Source: Clostridiales bacterium UBA3678 (GTDB lineage Bacteria; Bacillota; Clostridia; TANB77; CAG-508). From it: a DNA stretch of 36,530 nt. Shown one piece after another: positions 7,656 through 15,922 of the stretch. The notes below the pieces were generated by a model. The model saw only the letters and a list, made by a program, of their open reading frames with translations, made no database searches and was not told the origin of the DNA. The position numbers and the translations under genes were made by a program. The stretch's first letter is position 1. Every line of letters begins with the position of its first letter. Where the stretch lies: assembly GCA_002372935.1 (NCBI GenBank), contig DFJF01000008.1, positions 71,074 to 107,603 of the forward strand, in the 5' to 3' direction.

Positions 7656-8739
7656 AATTTATTCCTTCTGTTTTACTTTTACTAAATTTAAACAATTTTT
7701 TGAAAAATTCAAAAATGTAATTATGAGTCTTTTTAGCCATTGCAGTCTCAATTCCACCATTTTCTAAGATATTGCATTTATGTTCAAGTTTATTCATCAT
7801 TTCAACATAAAAACAATCAAAAAAACTATAGTTTTCAACTGTTCCAAGTATATCACTAAATTTATAAATTTTATGTCTAAAGTTTTCAAGTTCTTCTAGA
7901 TTAGATATTTGGTTAAATTCATTTTCAAAAAATTCTTTTATAATTAAATTTTGAGTTGAGATATAAGTATTAGAAATCTTCTGTTTTAATTTACTAAATT
8001 TATTACTAAAACTAGTAATTCTAGAATCGCCATTTTCTAAAGAAGAAATTTTATTGGTCTGTTTTATCAGATGCTCTTCCAATTTTATTAAAGAATCAAA
8101 AGAAGAAATTAATTTGTTATATATTTTTTCTGATGATTTTTTTATTACTAAATTTTTAAAATCATCATTAGAAAACAATGTACTTTTAAATAATACTTCT
8201 GATCCTGTAAAATATAATATTTCGTTTAGTAAGCTACATTCTAAAGGATAATATGAAGGACTAGGTGTATATAGTGTAATATTATAATATTTTTCAAAAT
8301 CTGGTTCTATTCCGATAATACGAGAAGAAATGTATTGAACAGCAGCCTCATTTAAACCTGAAGCTGCTGGTTTTTTATTTTTATAGTTGCAAAGCCCCAT
8401 TTTTAATAGATTGTTTTTAGAATCTTTAACTTCTTGAAGATAATGTATACATTCATGGATAGCAAACTCTTCTAAATCTTCTGTATTTATGTGTTCATTA
8501 AAATAAATAGAAGTATTTTTATAATAATAACTAGCTTCTGCCATACCCTCAGCCATTTTAGCTCTATACATATTTAATTGAGATAGTTTATCACAAATTT
8601 CGGCTCTTGTAAAATTATAATTTGGAAAAGTTTCAATAATTCTACGAGAAACATTTTGCACAATGCTATTTGTAATAAGTTTGTCAATTGGTTCGATTAC
8701 TTCAATTCCTTCTTTTTTTAGATCAGATTCTAAACTCAT
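7654..8739 (-). CDS. uncharacterised HExxH protein, putative gluzincin-type metallopeptidase
   Basis: A 361-aa protein I cannot assign to a named family. Residues 95-99 read HECIH, a perfect HExxH zinc-protease motif within EEFAIHECIHYLQ. About 32 residues further on, NEAAVQYISSR (E131) offers a plausible third ligand, as in gluzincins, which place a Glu 20-60 residues after the motif. The C-terminal half is Lys/Glu-rich and helical, ending in a basic, Phe-rich tail. There is no signal peptide or membrane helix, so a cytoplasmic location is likely. ATG 8739 is preceded by AAGGAG. It lies 19 bases downstream of asd on the same strand, so the two may be co-transcribed. The zinc-site reading is direct; activity and substrate are unknown. 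Confidence 0.75.
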   Translation of the reverse strand: MSLESDLKKEGIEVIEPIDKLITNSIVQNVSRRIIETFPNYNFTRAEICDKLSQLNMYRAKMAEGMAEASYYYKNTSIYFNEHINTEDLEEFAIHECIHYLQEVKDSKNNLLKMGLCNYKNKKPAASGLNEAAVQYISSRIIGIEPDFEKYYNITLYTPSPSYYPLECSLLNEILYFTGSEVLFKSTLFSNDDFKNLVIKKSSEKIYNKLISSFDSLIKLEEHLIKQTNKISSLENGDSRITSFSNKFSKLKQKISNTYISTQNLIIKEFFENEFNQISNLEELENFRHKIYKFSDILGTVENYSFFDCFYVEMMNKLEHKCNILENGGIETAMAKKTHNYIFEFFKKLFKFSKSKTEGIN

Positions 8740-8758
8740 TTGTAACTCCTTTTTTGTA

Positions 8759-9748
8759 TTATTTAATTAATGTTTCCATAATTTGAATTGCATTTGTAGC
8801 TGCACCTTTTCTTATATTGTCAGCAACAACCCATAGATTTAGAGAATTATTTTGACTAAAATCTCTTCTAATTCTTCCAACATAAACTTCATCATGACCA
8901 TTTACACTTGTAGCAAGTGGATATATGTTTTTTGAAGAATCATCTTGAACTATTACGCCAGGTGCATTTGATAAAATGTTTTTTATATCAGATAAATCAA
9001 AATCATTTTCAAATTCTATATTTATAGATTCACCATGACAATTTTCTACTGGTACTCTAATTGTTGTAGCAGTAATAGCAATATCTTGGTGTCCTAATAT
9101 TTTGCGAGTCTCATTTATCATCTTATGTTCTTCTTTTGTATAACCATCATCTTCGAAAATATCGATTTGAGGGATGCAATTATTAAAAATTTGATAAGGA
9201 AATTTTTTTAATTTTTCACCACTAGAATGATTTGTAAGATCTTCAAGACCTTTTTTTCCTGCTCCAGAAACAGCTTGATATGTTGAATATATAATTCTTT
9301 TTATTTTATATTTATCATCAAGTGGTTTCAAAGGAACAACTGCTTGAATAGTTGAACAATTTGGATTTGCAATAATTCCATTATTCCATAAAATATCTTG
9401 TGGATTTACTTCAGGGACAACTAAAGGAACATTTTTATCCATTCTAAATGCACTACTATTATCTATAACTATACATCCTTTTGAAGCTGCAATTGGTGAA
9501 AAATGTTTTGATGTGCTAGCACCTGCAGAGAATATTGCAAAATCAAAAATTTCATCAAAAGAATTCTCAGTTAATTCTTCTACTATATAATCCTTTCCCA
9601 TAAATTTTAATTTAGTACCAGCAGATTTTTTAGAACAAAATAATTTATATTTGAAATTTGGAAAATTTTTTTCCTCTAATATTTTTAGTGCTGTCCTACC
9701 AACTAAGCCTGTGGCACCAACAATTGCTAATTTGTACTGTTTTCTCAT
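8759..9748 (-). CDS. asd: aspartate-semialdehyde dehydrogenase
   Basis: Makes L-aspartate-4-semialdehyde from 4-aspartyl phosphate with NADPH, at the branch to lysine/diaminopimelate, threonine and methionine. The 329-aa length is normal. The N-terminal Rossmann loop is GATGLVG (residues 11-17). The catalytic Cys is C131 in NPNCSTIQ. YQAVSGAGKKG and the late RVPVENCHGESINIEF (active-site His) match the family. The gene stands alone, without lysC or dapA next to it. ATG 9748 follows a GAGGTG-type site. I saw no lysine riboswitch or T-box in the upstream region. Confidence 0.95.
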   Translation of the reverse strand: MRKQYKLAIVGATGLVGRTALKILEEKNFPNFKYKLFCSKKSAGTKLKFMGKDYIVEELTENSFDEIFDFAIFSAGASTSKHFSPIAASKGCIVIDNSSAFRMDKNVPLVVPEVNPQDILWNNGIIANPNCSTIQAVVPLKPLDDKYKIKRIIYSTYQAVSGAGKKGLEDLTNHSSGEKLKKFPYQIFNNCIPQIDIFEDDGYTKEEHKMINETRKILGHQDIAITATTIRVPVENCHGESINIEFENDFDLSDIKNILSNAPGVIVQDDSSKNIYPLATSVNGHDEVYVGRIRRDFSQNNSLNLWVVADNIRKGAATNAIQIMETLIK

Positions 9749-9861
9749 TGTAAAATCACCTCGAGATATTAAGAAAAATCAAATTAATTAATTGTGATTT
9801 TTATACATATGTATTATATTCTAAAATTAAGTAAAATGTCAATAAAATTTAGAAAAAATAC

Positions 9862-9890
9862 TTGTATAATGAATTTAAATGTGATATAAA
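9862..9890 (+). promoter_or_regulatory. promoter of the OmpR-type regulator gene
   Basis: TTGTAT (9862-9867), a 17-bp spacer and TATAAA (9885-9890) preceded by TGA, giving an extended -10. Moderate match to a sigma-A promoter, about 40 bases before the GTG start. Confidence 0.5.
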
Positions 9891-9928
9891 TATATTATGT
9901 TAAAACATAAGTAAGGAAGGTAAATTTT

Positions 9929-10654
9929 GTGGAAGAAGATTATAAAAAAACAATATTAGTTGTTGATGACGAGAAGATGATAAGAAATTTATTAAATATC
10001 AATCTAACAAAAGAAGGCTATAATGTAATTGAAGCTACAGATGGCTTAGAAGCAGTAGAAATGGCTACAGAGAAAAAGCCAGACCTAATATTATTAGATA
10101 TTATGATACCAAAACTTGATGGACTATCAGTATGTAAAAGAATAAAAAATATTATGAATGTACCAATACTTATGGTAACTGCAAAAGATGGTGAAGTAGA
10201 TAAAATTTTAGGACTTGAACTTGGTGCAGATGATTATGTAACAAAACCTTTTAGTATTAGAGAATTAATAGCTAGAATAAAAGCTAATTTAAGAAAAGCT
10301 GAAGTATCAGTAATCTCAAGAAATGCTAATGCTAACGAAAATACTAAAAAAGAGAATATTATAAAAGTAGGTCCTCTAGAGCTTAACTTAGATAGATTTG
10401 AAGTTTCAGTTGGGGGTAAAATTGTTGACTTAACATTAAGAGAATTTGAGGTATTAAAGTTTTTAGCAATGGAGCCTGGACAAGTATTTTCAAGAGAAGT
10501 ATTGTTGGAAAAAGTTTGGGGATATGAGTATTATGGAGACATTCGTACTGTAGATGTTACAGTTAGAAGAATTAGGGAGAAAATTGAAAAAGATACATCT
10601 AATCCAAAAATTTTAATGACAAAGAGAAGTGTAGGGTATTATATTGCAGTTTAA
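9929..10654 (+). CDS. OmpR/PhoB-family response regulator (orphan)
   Basis: A 241-aa two-domain regulator. The receiver has DD at 13-14, phosphoacceptor D57 in LILLDIMIPKLDG, T84 in MVTAKD and K106 in VTKPFS. The C-terminal winged helix (about 145-241) has LTLREFEVLKFLA, VFSREVLLEKVWGY, and RTVDVTVRRIREKIE, leading to GYYI at the end, very like WalR/PhoP-type proteins. Unusually for this class no histidine kinase gene follows; the next gene is a pilin-like protein and the transcript seems to end at a hairpin at about 10660. The kinase must be encoded elsewhere. The start is GTG 9929 behind AAGGAAGG. Regulon not deducible here. Confidence 0.92.
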   Translation: MEEDYKKTILVVDDEKMIRNLLNINLTKEGYNVIEATDGLEAVEMATEKKPDLILLDIMIPKLDGLSVCKRIKNIMNVPILMVTAKDGEVDKILGLELGADDYVTKPFSIRELIARIKANLRKAEVSVISRNANANENTKKENIIKVGPLELNLDRFEVSVGGKIVDLTLREFEVLKFLAMEPGQVFSREVLLEKVWGYEYYGDIRTVDVTVRRIREKIEKDTSNPKILMTKRSVGYYIAV

Positions 10655-10698
10655 AAAATGGATGTGCTATATTGTATTTATATGGTTCATCCTTTTTT
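10654..10698 (+). terminator. likely rho-independent terminator after the response regulator
   Basis: GGATG (10660-10664) pairs with CATCC (10688-10692), extended by an upstream A run facing the six T bases at 10693-10698 after one T-T mismatch. The loop is long (23 nt), so the structure is only moderately convincing. Confidence 0.5.
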
Positions 10699-10782
10699 GC
10701 AATATATAGTAGCAACATTTTTAAATTTTCTAGTAAAGATCAATTATTTTTAAAATATATATATTTAGAAAGGAATAAAAAT

Positions 10783-11304
10783 ATGAAAAACTGTATACAA
10801 AAAAACTCTGGAATAACATTAATTGCATTAACAATAACTATTATTATAATGATGATACTTGCATCTATAAGTATATATGAGGGAAAAGGAATAATAAGAA
10901 GATCAAAAATGCAAACATTAGAAACAAATATGCTTACAATTCAGGCTAAATCAAAATCTTATGCAGAGGAAATAGAAGCTAAAATTTGGACTGAAAGTGA
11001 TAAGAGTTCAGCAAGGAATGATGAATTTAGTAATAGAGGATTTGATAATGCTACATCAACAGTCACTACTGAACAATTGAATCAGATAAGTGATGAAATC
11101 AAAAATTCTTATGTTGCATATACAGTTAATAAGTATGCTTTAAAAAACATGGGATTAGGTGAGCTAAAAGAGGGAGAATATTTAATAATATTTAATGAAA
11201 ATGACTATAATTTAATGGATGTAATTTATATTAATGGAGCGGAATATAATGAAAACATATATTATTCACTATCAAGTTTACAAGAAGCAATAGAAAATAA
11301 ATGA
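10783..11304 (+). CDS. type IV pilin-like / pseudopilin protein
   Basis: A 173-aa protein with a class III-like prepilin N-terminus: a short basic leader, Gly, then ITLIALTITI and a long hydrophobic helix (about residues 9-30), followed by a soluble, Glu/Asn-rich domain. Prepilin peptidase would cut after the Gly. Position +5 of the mature protein is Ala, not the near-universal Glu of pilins, as in the second pilin-like protein at 35331. ATG 10783 behind AGAAAGG was chosen; an upstream in-frame TTG start would place the hydrophobic helix internally. A prepilin peptidase is encoded at 32880. There is no assembly ATPase or platform protein in the window, so whether it builds a filament or is just surface-anchored is unknown. 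Confidence 0.75.
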   Translation: MKNCIQKNSGITLIALTITIIIMMILASISIYEGKGIIRRSKMQTLETNMLTIQAKSKSYAEEIEAKIWTESDKSSARNDEFSNRGFDNATSTVTTEQLNQISDEIKNSYVAYTVNKYALKNMGLGELKEGEYLIIFNENDYNLMDVIYINGAEYNENIYYSLSSLQEAIENK

Positions 11305-11380
11305 AAAATTTTTTAGACTTTATAGTATTAGAGTTTTATATTTTAATATTATAAAAATAGTTAAAATAGGAGCAAAAAAG

Positions 11381-12007
11381 TTGAAAGAAAAAGAAGAGCA
11401 GAGATTAAAAAAAATAAAAGAGATAGATAAAGAGTTTTTTGATATGGGAATAAAATATCTAGCTGGAATAGATGAAGCAGGACGTGGACCACTTGCTGGT
11501 CCTGTTGTAGTGGCATGTGTTATAATGCCTCAAGATTCAATGATTGAAGGGATAAATGATTCAAAAAAAATATCAGAAAGCAAGAGAGAAAAGTTATATG
11601 AAATTATAACAAAAGAAGCAATTAGTTATGGAGTTGGAATAATTTATCAAGAAGAAATTGACGAAATAAATATTTTACAAGCTACAAAAAAAGGATTGCA
11701 TGAAGCAATAAAATCAATGGAAATTAAACCAAATGTTATTTTAGTAGATGCATTAACAGGAATAGATACTATGGGAATACCATATAAATCAATAATTAAA
11801 GGTGATGCAAAAAGTTATTCAATAGGTGCAGCTTCAATTGTTGCTAAAGTAACAAGGGACAGAATAATGAGAGAGTGGGATAAAGTATATCCAGAATATG
11901 GATTCGCAGGTCATAAAGGTTATGGAACAGCAAAACACATAGCAGCAATAAAGAAATATGGATTAACACCAATACATAGAAAAACATTTTGTAAAAACTT
12001 TATATAA
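11381..12007 (+). CDS. rnhB: ribonuclease HII
   Basis: Cleaves RNA in RNA-DNA hybrids and starts removal of single ribonucleotides misincorporated in DNA. 208 aa. The catalytic DE is at 31-32 in LAGIDEAGRGPLAGPV, with NDSKKISESKR, the conserved Asp in VILVDA, and SIGAASIVAKVTRDR all matching RNase HII. The C-terminal GHKGYGTAKH is the usual family end. The start is TTG 11381 with AGGAG at 11368-11372; no ATG start gives the full N-terminus. Confidence 0.96.
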   Translation: MKEKEEQRLKKIKEIDKEFFDMGIKYLAGIDEAGRGPLAGPVVVACVIMPQDSMIEGINDSKKISESKREKLYEIITKEAISYGVGIIYQEEIDEINILQATKKGLHEAIKSMEIKPNVILVDALTGIDTMGIPYKSIIKGDAKSYSIGAASIVAKVTRDRIMREWDKVYPEYGFAGHKGYGTAKHIAAIKKYGLTPIHRKTFCKNFI

Positions 12008-12011
12008 ACTA

Positions 12012-12040
12012 TTTATATTTGCAAAAAACTGTGCTATAAT
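12012..12040 (+). promoter_or_regulatory. extended -10 promoter before the small membrane gene and cdaA
   Basis: TTTATA (12012-12017), a 17-bp spacer and TATAAT (12035-12040) preceded by TGC, a consensus extended -10. It would drive the 46-codon gene and cdaA together. Confidence 0.65.
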
Positions 12041-12137
12041 AAAAAGGTAAGTTATATCATATAGAGAAAGTTATAATTTTTAGAATTTATTTAAATTTTG
12101 GGTAAATTTATGCTTTTAGGAAGGGATGATATTAAAA

Positions 12138-12278
12138 ATGAAAGAAAAAAAAGAAATAAAAAAGAAAAATAAAGGAACAGCTGGAAGAATTGCAGGAAAA
12201 ATAATTGCTACATTAATGGCAATATTTATGCTTGTAGCTTCTTGTTCAACATTACTATATTATGTAATAAATTCATAA
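12138..12278 (+). CDS. 46-aa basic single-span membrane protein
   Basis: Short gene. The protein has a very basic N-terminus (MKEKKEIKKKNK), then GTAGRIAGKII and one hydrophobic helix (about residues 22-44, containing MAIFMLVASC). AGGAAGGG lies about a dozen bases before ATG 12138. The layout, a Lys-rich head and one helix with a Cys/Ser-rich patch, resembles the small DUF4044-type membrane proteins of Firmicutes, but I cannot confirm the family. It sits directly ahead of cdaA behind a shared promoter, so a link to membrane-bound c-di-AMP synthesis is possible but unproven. Topology should be Lys-rich end inside. Confidence 0.6.
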   Translation: MKEKKEIKKKNKGTAGRIAGKIIATLMAIFMLVASCSTLLYYVINS

Positions 12279-12308
12279 TTAAAAAAATAATAAAAATTGG
12301 AGGAGCAA

Positions 12309-13262
12309 ATGAGTGATATTGGTCAGGCTTTCAATTCTTTTTATGAAAGCAATATATTAACATACATAAATATGTACAAAGAATCTCCTGCTAAATTAAT
12401 TTTATTAATAATAGACATAGCTCTAGTTATATGCTTAATTTATCTTTTTGTAAGAATGGTAAAAGGGACTAGGACTTGGCAGTTAGTTAAAGGAATAGCT
12501 TTTTTAGTTATATTTACTTGGCTAAGTGGAATATTAGGCTTAAACATTTTACATTATATATTATCAGCAATTATGAATTGGGGTGTAATATTAATAATAG
12601 TTATATTTCAGCCAGAAATCAGGAGAGCATTAGAGCAAATAGGTACAAATAAAATAACTAAATTTTTTGGTATAGAAAAAGATTTAGCAACTAAAACAAA
12701 AGAAGATATTTATAAAGTTGTAATTGCTGCAACAGAACTTGCAAAAACAAAAACTGGTGCATTAATAGTACTTGAAAGAGATATTAAAATAAAAGACATA
12801 ATTTCTACTGGTGTAGAAATTGATAGTGAAGTTAGCCCACAACTTTTAGTAAATATATTTGTTCCTAATACACCACTTCATGATGGTGCAGTTGTTATTA
12901 GTGAAAATAAATTAGCAGCAGCAGCATGTATGCTACCTTTAGCTGGAGATACAGATATTGCAAGAGAATTAGGTACAAGACATAGAGCAGCCATTGGAAT
13001 TTCAAAAGAATCAGATGCAATAGTTGTTGTAGTCTCAGAAGAAACTGGAAAGATTTCAGTAGCAAAAGATGGAACATTAATTGCAGATATTAGAGAAGAT
13101 GTTTTAAAGAAAATACTAATAAGTAATATTGTTACAAAGAGATTTAACGAAAAAGATAATAAAATAAACATAGGTGTTACTAAAATTAAAAAAATGTTTA
13201 ATAAAAAAGAAGAAAAAAAAGTTGAAGATAAAAAAACAATTATTACAAAAAAAGAAGGCTAA
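12309..13262 (+). CDS. cdaA: diadenylate cyclase CdaA
   Basis: Membrane-bound enzyme making c-di-AMP from two ATP, controlling K+ transport and cell-wall homeostasis. 317 aa from ATG 12309, which has GGAGG 6 bases upstream; an in-frame TTG at 12297 lies before the SD and is rejected. Three membrane helices lie near residues 30-48, 58-78 and 82-98. The DAC domain follows, with the catalytic DGA in TPLHDGAVVI and RHRAAIGIS. The tail is Lys-rich. In most Firmicutes cdaA is followed by ybbR/cdaR and glmM; here neither follows, only a terminator and an ogt remnant. Confidence 0.95.
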   Translation: MSDIGQAFNSFYESNILTYINMYKESPAKLILLIIDIALVICLIYLFVRMVKGTRTWQLVKGIAFLVIFTWLSGILGLNILHYILSAIMNWGVILIIVIFQPEIRRALEQIGTNKITKFFGIEKDLATKTKEDIYKVVIAATELAKTKTGALIVLERDIKIKDIISTGVEIDSEVSPQLLVNIFVPNTPLHDGAVVISENKLAAAACMLPLAGDTDIARELGTRHRAAIGISKESDAIVVVVSEETGKISVAKDGTLIADIREDVLKKILISNIVTKRFNEKDNKINIGVTKIKKMFNKKEEKKVEDKKTIITKKEG

Positions 13263-13286
13263 ACCTATATAGGCTAGGCCTTTTTA
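13252..13286 (+). terminator. weak rho-independent terminator after cdaA
   Basis: AAGGCTA overlapping the cdaA stop codon faces TAGGCCTTTTT at about 13275-13285, an imperfect hairpin followed by T5. Moderate support only. Confidence 0.45.
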
Positions 13287-13295
13287 AGTTTATAG

Positions 13296-13466
13296 ATGAT
13301 TATATTAGGAAAAAGTAAAAGTTTTGATATACCTTTTAAATTAAATGGAAGTGAATTTCAAATGAAAGTATGGAATGAATTATTAAATATTCCTTATGGA
13401 GAAACAAAAACTTATAAAGAAATTGCTAAAAGTATTGGAAATGAAAATGGATTTACTAAATATTGA
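13296..13466 (+). pseudogene. fragment of a methylated-DNA-protein cysteine methyltransferase gene
   Basis: A 56-codon reading frame whose product has the helical core of O6-methylguanine-DNA methyltransferase: KSFDIPFKLNGSEFQMKVWN, then LLNIPYGETKTYKEIAKSIGNENG. It ends with TGA 13464-13466 before the recognition helix and before the PCHR active site, and the N-terminal ribonuclease-like half is also missing. There is no ribosome binding site. It is therefore a remnant flanked by non-coding sequence in the 334-base gap between cdaA and truA. Nothing else coding was found in that gap. Confidence 0.75.
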
Positions 13467-13596
13467 AAAAGTGAATAGTCAAATTATAACAGATTTATAA
13501 AAATGTTTTACAAGGCTGTAAGATGGCTGTAATAAATAAAATAAAAAGAAAGAGAAATAAAAATAGAAAAATTTAAAATGCTAAGGGAGAGTAAGA

Positions 13597-14337
13597 ATGA
13601 GAAATATAAAATTAACAATTGAATATGATGGAAAAGACTTTAACGGATGGCAGAAACAGCCAGATAAATTAAATATTCAAGGTAGTATTGAAAGTGCTAT
13701 AAAACAGATAACTGGAGAAGATGTTGAATTAAATGCTTCAGGGAGAACTGATGCAGGGGTACATGCATTAGGACAAGTAGCAAATTTTAAAACTGAATCA
13801 AATTTACCAATTGAAAAATTCCCAATAGCAATAAACACAAAATTAAAAAGATCAATTAGAATAATAAAAGCTGAAGAGGTAGATGAAAAATTTCATAGTA
13901 GACTTGCATGCAAAAGAAAAACATATAGATATGTATTAAATAATTCTAAATTTGCAAGTGCAATTTATAGAAATTTAGAAACTTTTATTCCACAAGAATT
14001 AAATGTTGAGAATATGAAAGAGGCAGTAAAATATTTTGAAGGAGAACACGATTTTAAAGCATTTAAAGCAAGTGGAACAAGTAGCAAAAGTAGTGTAAGA
14101 ACTATTTATAAAGCTAAAATTATAGAAATGCCAAATAATAGAATTTATATTGAGCTTACAGGAAATGGATTTTTATATAATATGGTTAGAATTATTGCAG
14201 GCACACTTGTTGATGTTGGTCTTGGGAAAATTAATGCAAAGGAGATTCCAGAAATTATTTTATCTGGGAAAAGAGAAAGAGCAGGAAAAACAATGCCACC
14301 TAATGGATTGTTTTTAGTAAATGTGGAATATGAATAA
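13597..14337 (+). CDS. truA: tRNA pseudouridine(38-40) synthase
   Basis: Isomerises uridines 38-40 in the tRNA anticodon stem. 246 aa, typical. It starts with KLTIEYDGKDFNGWQKQP, the catalytic Asp is D52 in SGRTDAGVHALGQ, and the late FLYNMVRIIAGTLVDVG motif completes the family pattern. ATG 13597 follows GGGAGAG. Codon use matches the neighbours and no lesion is visible. Confidence 0.97.
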   Translation: MRNIKLTIEYDGKDFNGWQKQPDKLNIQGSIESAIKQITGEDVELNASGRTDAGVHALGQVANFKTESNLPIEKFPIAINTKLKRSIRIIKAEEVDEKFHSRLACKRKTYRYVLNNSKFASAIYRNLETFIPQELNVENMKEAVKYFEGEHDFKAFKASGTSSKSSVRTIYKAKIIEMPNNRIYIELTGNGFLYNMVRIIAGTLVDVGLGKINAKEIPEIILSGKRERAGKTMPPNGLFLVNVEYE

Positions 14338-14404
14338 AGAAAATAGGTATAATTTTCAATTTCTGATATATAATAAAAATAGAAAGTATTAGAAGGGGAG
14401 AATT

Positions 14405-14905
14405 ATGCCTTTTATTGGATTGATATCAAAGGAAAGTGATGGTAATTTCATAAAGAATGAAGTTTATAAAAACTCAGTAAAAAATAGATTTGAATTTATT
14501 AACATAAACAAAAAAAATATTGAAAATCTAAAAAATATAAGATTTGAAACTATATTAATAGATGAGGAACAGAAAGACTTTTTTGACAATTCAAAATATT
14601 TAGAAAATATTATCAAAAAATCTAAATTTTTAGTTATAAATTCTGACATTGTAAAAAATAAATTTAAAAATAACAAATTAATTACTTATGGATTGAACCA
14701 AAGTGCTACTATCACTATATCTAGCATAAAAAGTGAGAATATTTTGATATGTGTACAAAAAAAGTTTGAAGATATACATGAAAAAATGGTTGAAGAACAG
14801 GAAAAAAGAGTGGAAATAGGTAAAAGTAATTTAAAAAAAGTTTGTAATTCTTTGGCAGTTTTTACAATTCTAACGATTTATGGGGAAAACTTGAAAAAAA
14901 TTTAG
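14405..14905 (+). CDS. uncharacterised protein (166 aa)
   Basis: I do not recognise this protein. The N-terminal half is rich in Asn/Lys and alternates short beta-like stretches (ETILIDEEQ, FLVINSDIV) in a Rossmann-like rhythm. The middle has ITYGLNQSATITISSI, faintly like the segment where Mur-ligase-type proteins enter their C-terminal domain, but no ATP-binding GKT loop is present. The end contains NSLAVFTILTIYG. ATG 14405 follows AGGGGAG. It lies between truA and the SSB gene, which has its own promoter overlapping the region just past this stop. A degenerate or truncated Mur-ligase-like protein is one idea with little weight. Confidence 0.65.
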   Translation: MPFIGLISKESDGNFIKNEVYKNSVKNRFEFININKKNIENLKNIRFETILIDEEQKDFFDNSKYLENIIKKSKFLVINSDIVKNKFKNNKLITYGLNQSATITISSIKSENILICVQKKFEDIHEKMVEEQEKRVEIGKSNLKKVCNSLAVFTILTIYGENLKKI

Positions 14906-14924
14906 GAAAAATTAACTTTTTATG

Positions 14925-14953
14925 TAGACAAAACCAAAAAAATGGTGTATAAT
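14925..14953 (+). promoter_or_regulatory. promoter of the SSB-like gene
   Basis: TAGACA (14925-14930), a 17-bp spacer and TATAAT (14948-14953). The transcript would begin about 14960. This makes the in-frame ATG at 14961 leaderless and supports TTG 15033 as the real start. Confidence 0.75.
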
Positions 14954-15032
14954 AGGAACTATGAGATTTAAAGAGCGAAAAAATATAAGGCTACGTACGA
15001 TAAATCTACAAAAAAACAAGGAGGAGTTTAAT

Positions 15033-15824
15033 TTGGATACAAATTATTTAGAAAACAACAACTTAATTTTAGTTGGAAAGGTTGCTTCTGAAAAGAAGTT
15101 TAGCCACGAAATCTATGGAGAAAGGTTTTATTCATTTGACCTTTGCATACCACGTTTAAGTGGATCAGCAGATGTTATACCTGTAACAGCATCAGAAAGA
15201 TTATTTAATGATGATATGTTAAAAGAGGGAACAAAATTACTAATTAGAGGACAATTTAGATCTTATAACAGCTATGAAAATGAAAAAAATAGGTTGATAC
15301 TTACAGTATTTGCAAAAGACATTGAAAAGGTAGAAGATGAAAAGCAAGAAGAAGGGGAAAATAAGGAAGTAGTAGAAAATACAGAGTCTAATGAAGACAT
15401 TACATCTACAGAAGAAACTAAAAATGAAGCATTCAAAAAAGATTACATAACAAATGAAGTAGTTTTGATTGGTTATATTTGCAAAAAACCAGTTTATAGA
15501 CAAACACCATTTGGAAGAGAAATTGCAGATTTATTGCTAGCAGTAAATAGAGCATACAACAAATCAGATTATATTCCATCAATTGCTTGGGGAAGAAATG
15601 CAAGATTCTGCCAAAATCTTGAAGTTGGAACAGAGGTTAAAATTGTTGGCAGAGTTCAATCTAGAAATTATGAGAAGAAGTTAGAAGATGGAACTATACT
15701 TAAAAAAGTAGCCTATGAAGTTTCAATTGGAAGTTTAGAGGTTATTAAAGAAGTTGAAAACAAAGCAAATACTGAAAATACTGAATCAACAGATGAGAAT
15801 AATTCAGTAGAAGAAGCTATGTAG
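15033..15824 (+). CDS. two-OB-fold single-stranded DNA-binding protein
   Basis: A 263-aa protein with two SSB/PriB-like OB folds in one chain. The first (about residues 8-100) runs from NNLILVGKVASEKKF to LIRGQFRSYNS; the second (about 143-245) from NEVVLIGYICKKPVYRQTPF, through DLLLAVNR and IAWGRNARFC, to VKIVGRVQSRNY. An acidic, disordered linker of about 35 residues separates them and the C-terminus is again acidic, but lacks the usual DDIPF-type SSB tip. TTG 15033 was chosen because AAGGAGG precedes it by 8 bases and the promoter at 14925-14953 leaves no leader for ATG 14961. Likely binds ssDNA, though it may be a specialised paralogue rather than the main replication SSB. Confidence 0.8.
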   Translation: MDTNYLENNNLILVGKVASEKKFSHEIYGERFYSFDLCIPRLSGSADVIPVTASERLFNDDMLKEGTKLLIRGQFRSYNSYENEKNRLILTVFAKDIEKVEDEKQEEGENKEVVENTESNEDITSTEETKNEAFKKDYITNEVVLIGYICKKPVYRQTPFGREIADLLLAVNRAYNKSDYIPSIAWGRNARFCQNLEVGTEVKIVGRVQSRNYEKKLEDGTILKKVAYEVSIGSLEVIKEVENKANTENTESTDENNSVEEAM

Positions 15825-15852
15825 TAAAAAAATATATATGTAAGTAAAGAAG

Positions 15853-15883
15853 ATAGCAAGAGAAATCTTGCTATTTAATTTTT
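15853..15883 (+). terminator. rho-independent terminator after the SSB gene
   Basis: Perfect 9-bp stem ATAGCAAGA / TCTTGCTAT with a GAAA tetraloop (15853-15874), then a TTAATTTTT tract. Confidence 0.85.
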
Positions 15884-15922
15884 AATATAGTACAATAGAA
15901 TAATAAAAATTGGAGGGAGAAA

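Noticed and set aside
9749..9928. Lysine riboswitch or T-box in front of asd
   Set aside because: The 180-base intergenic region is AT-rich and lacks the conserved pairing and motif blocks of either class.
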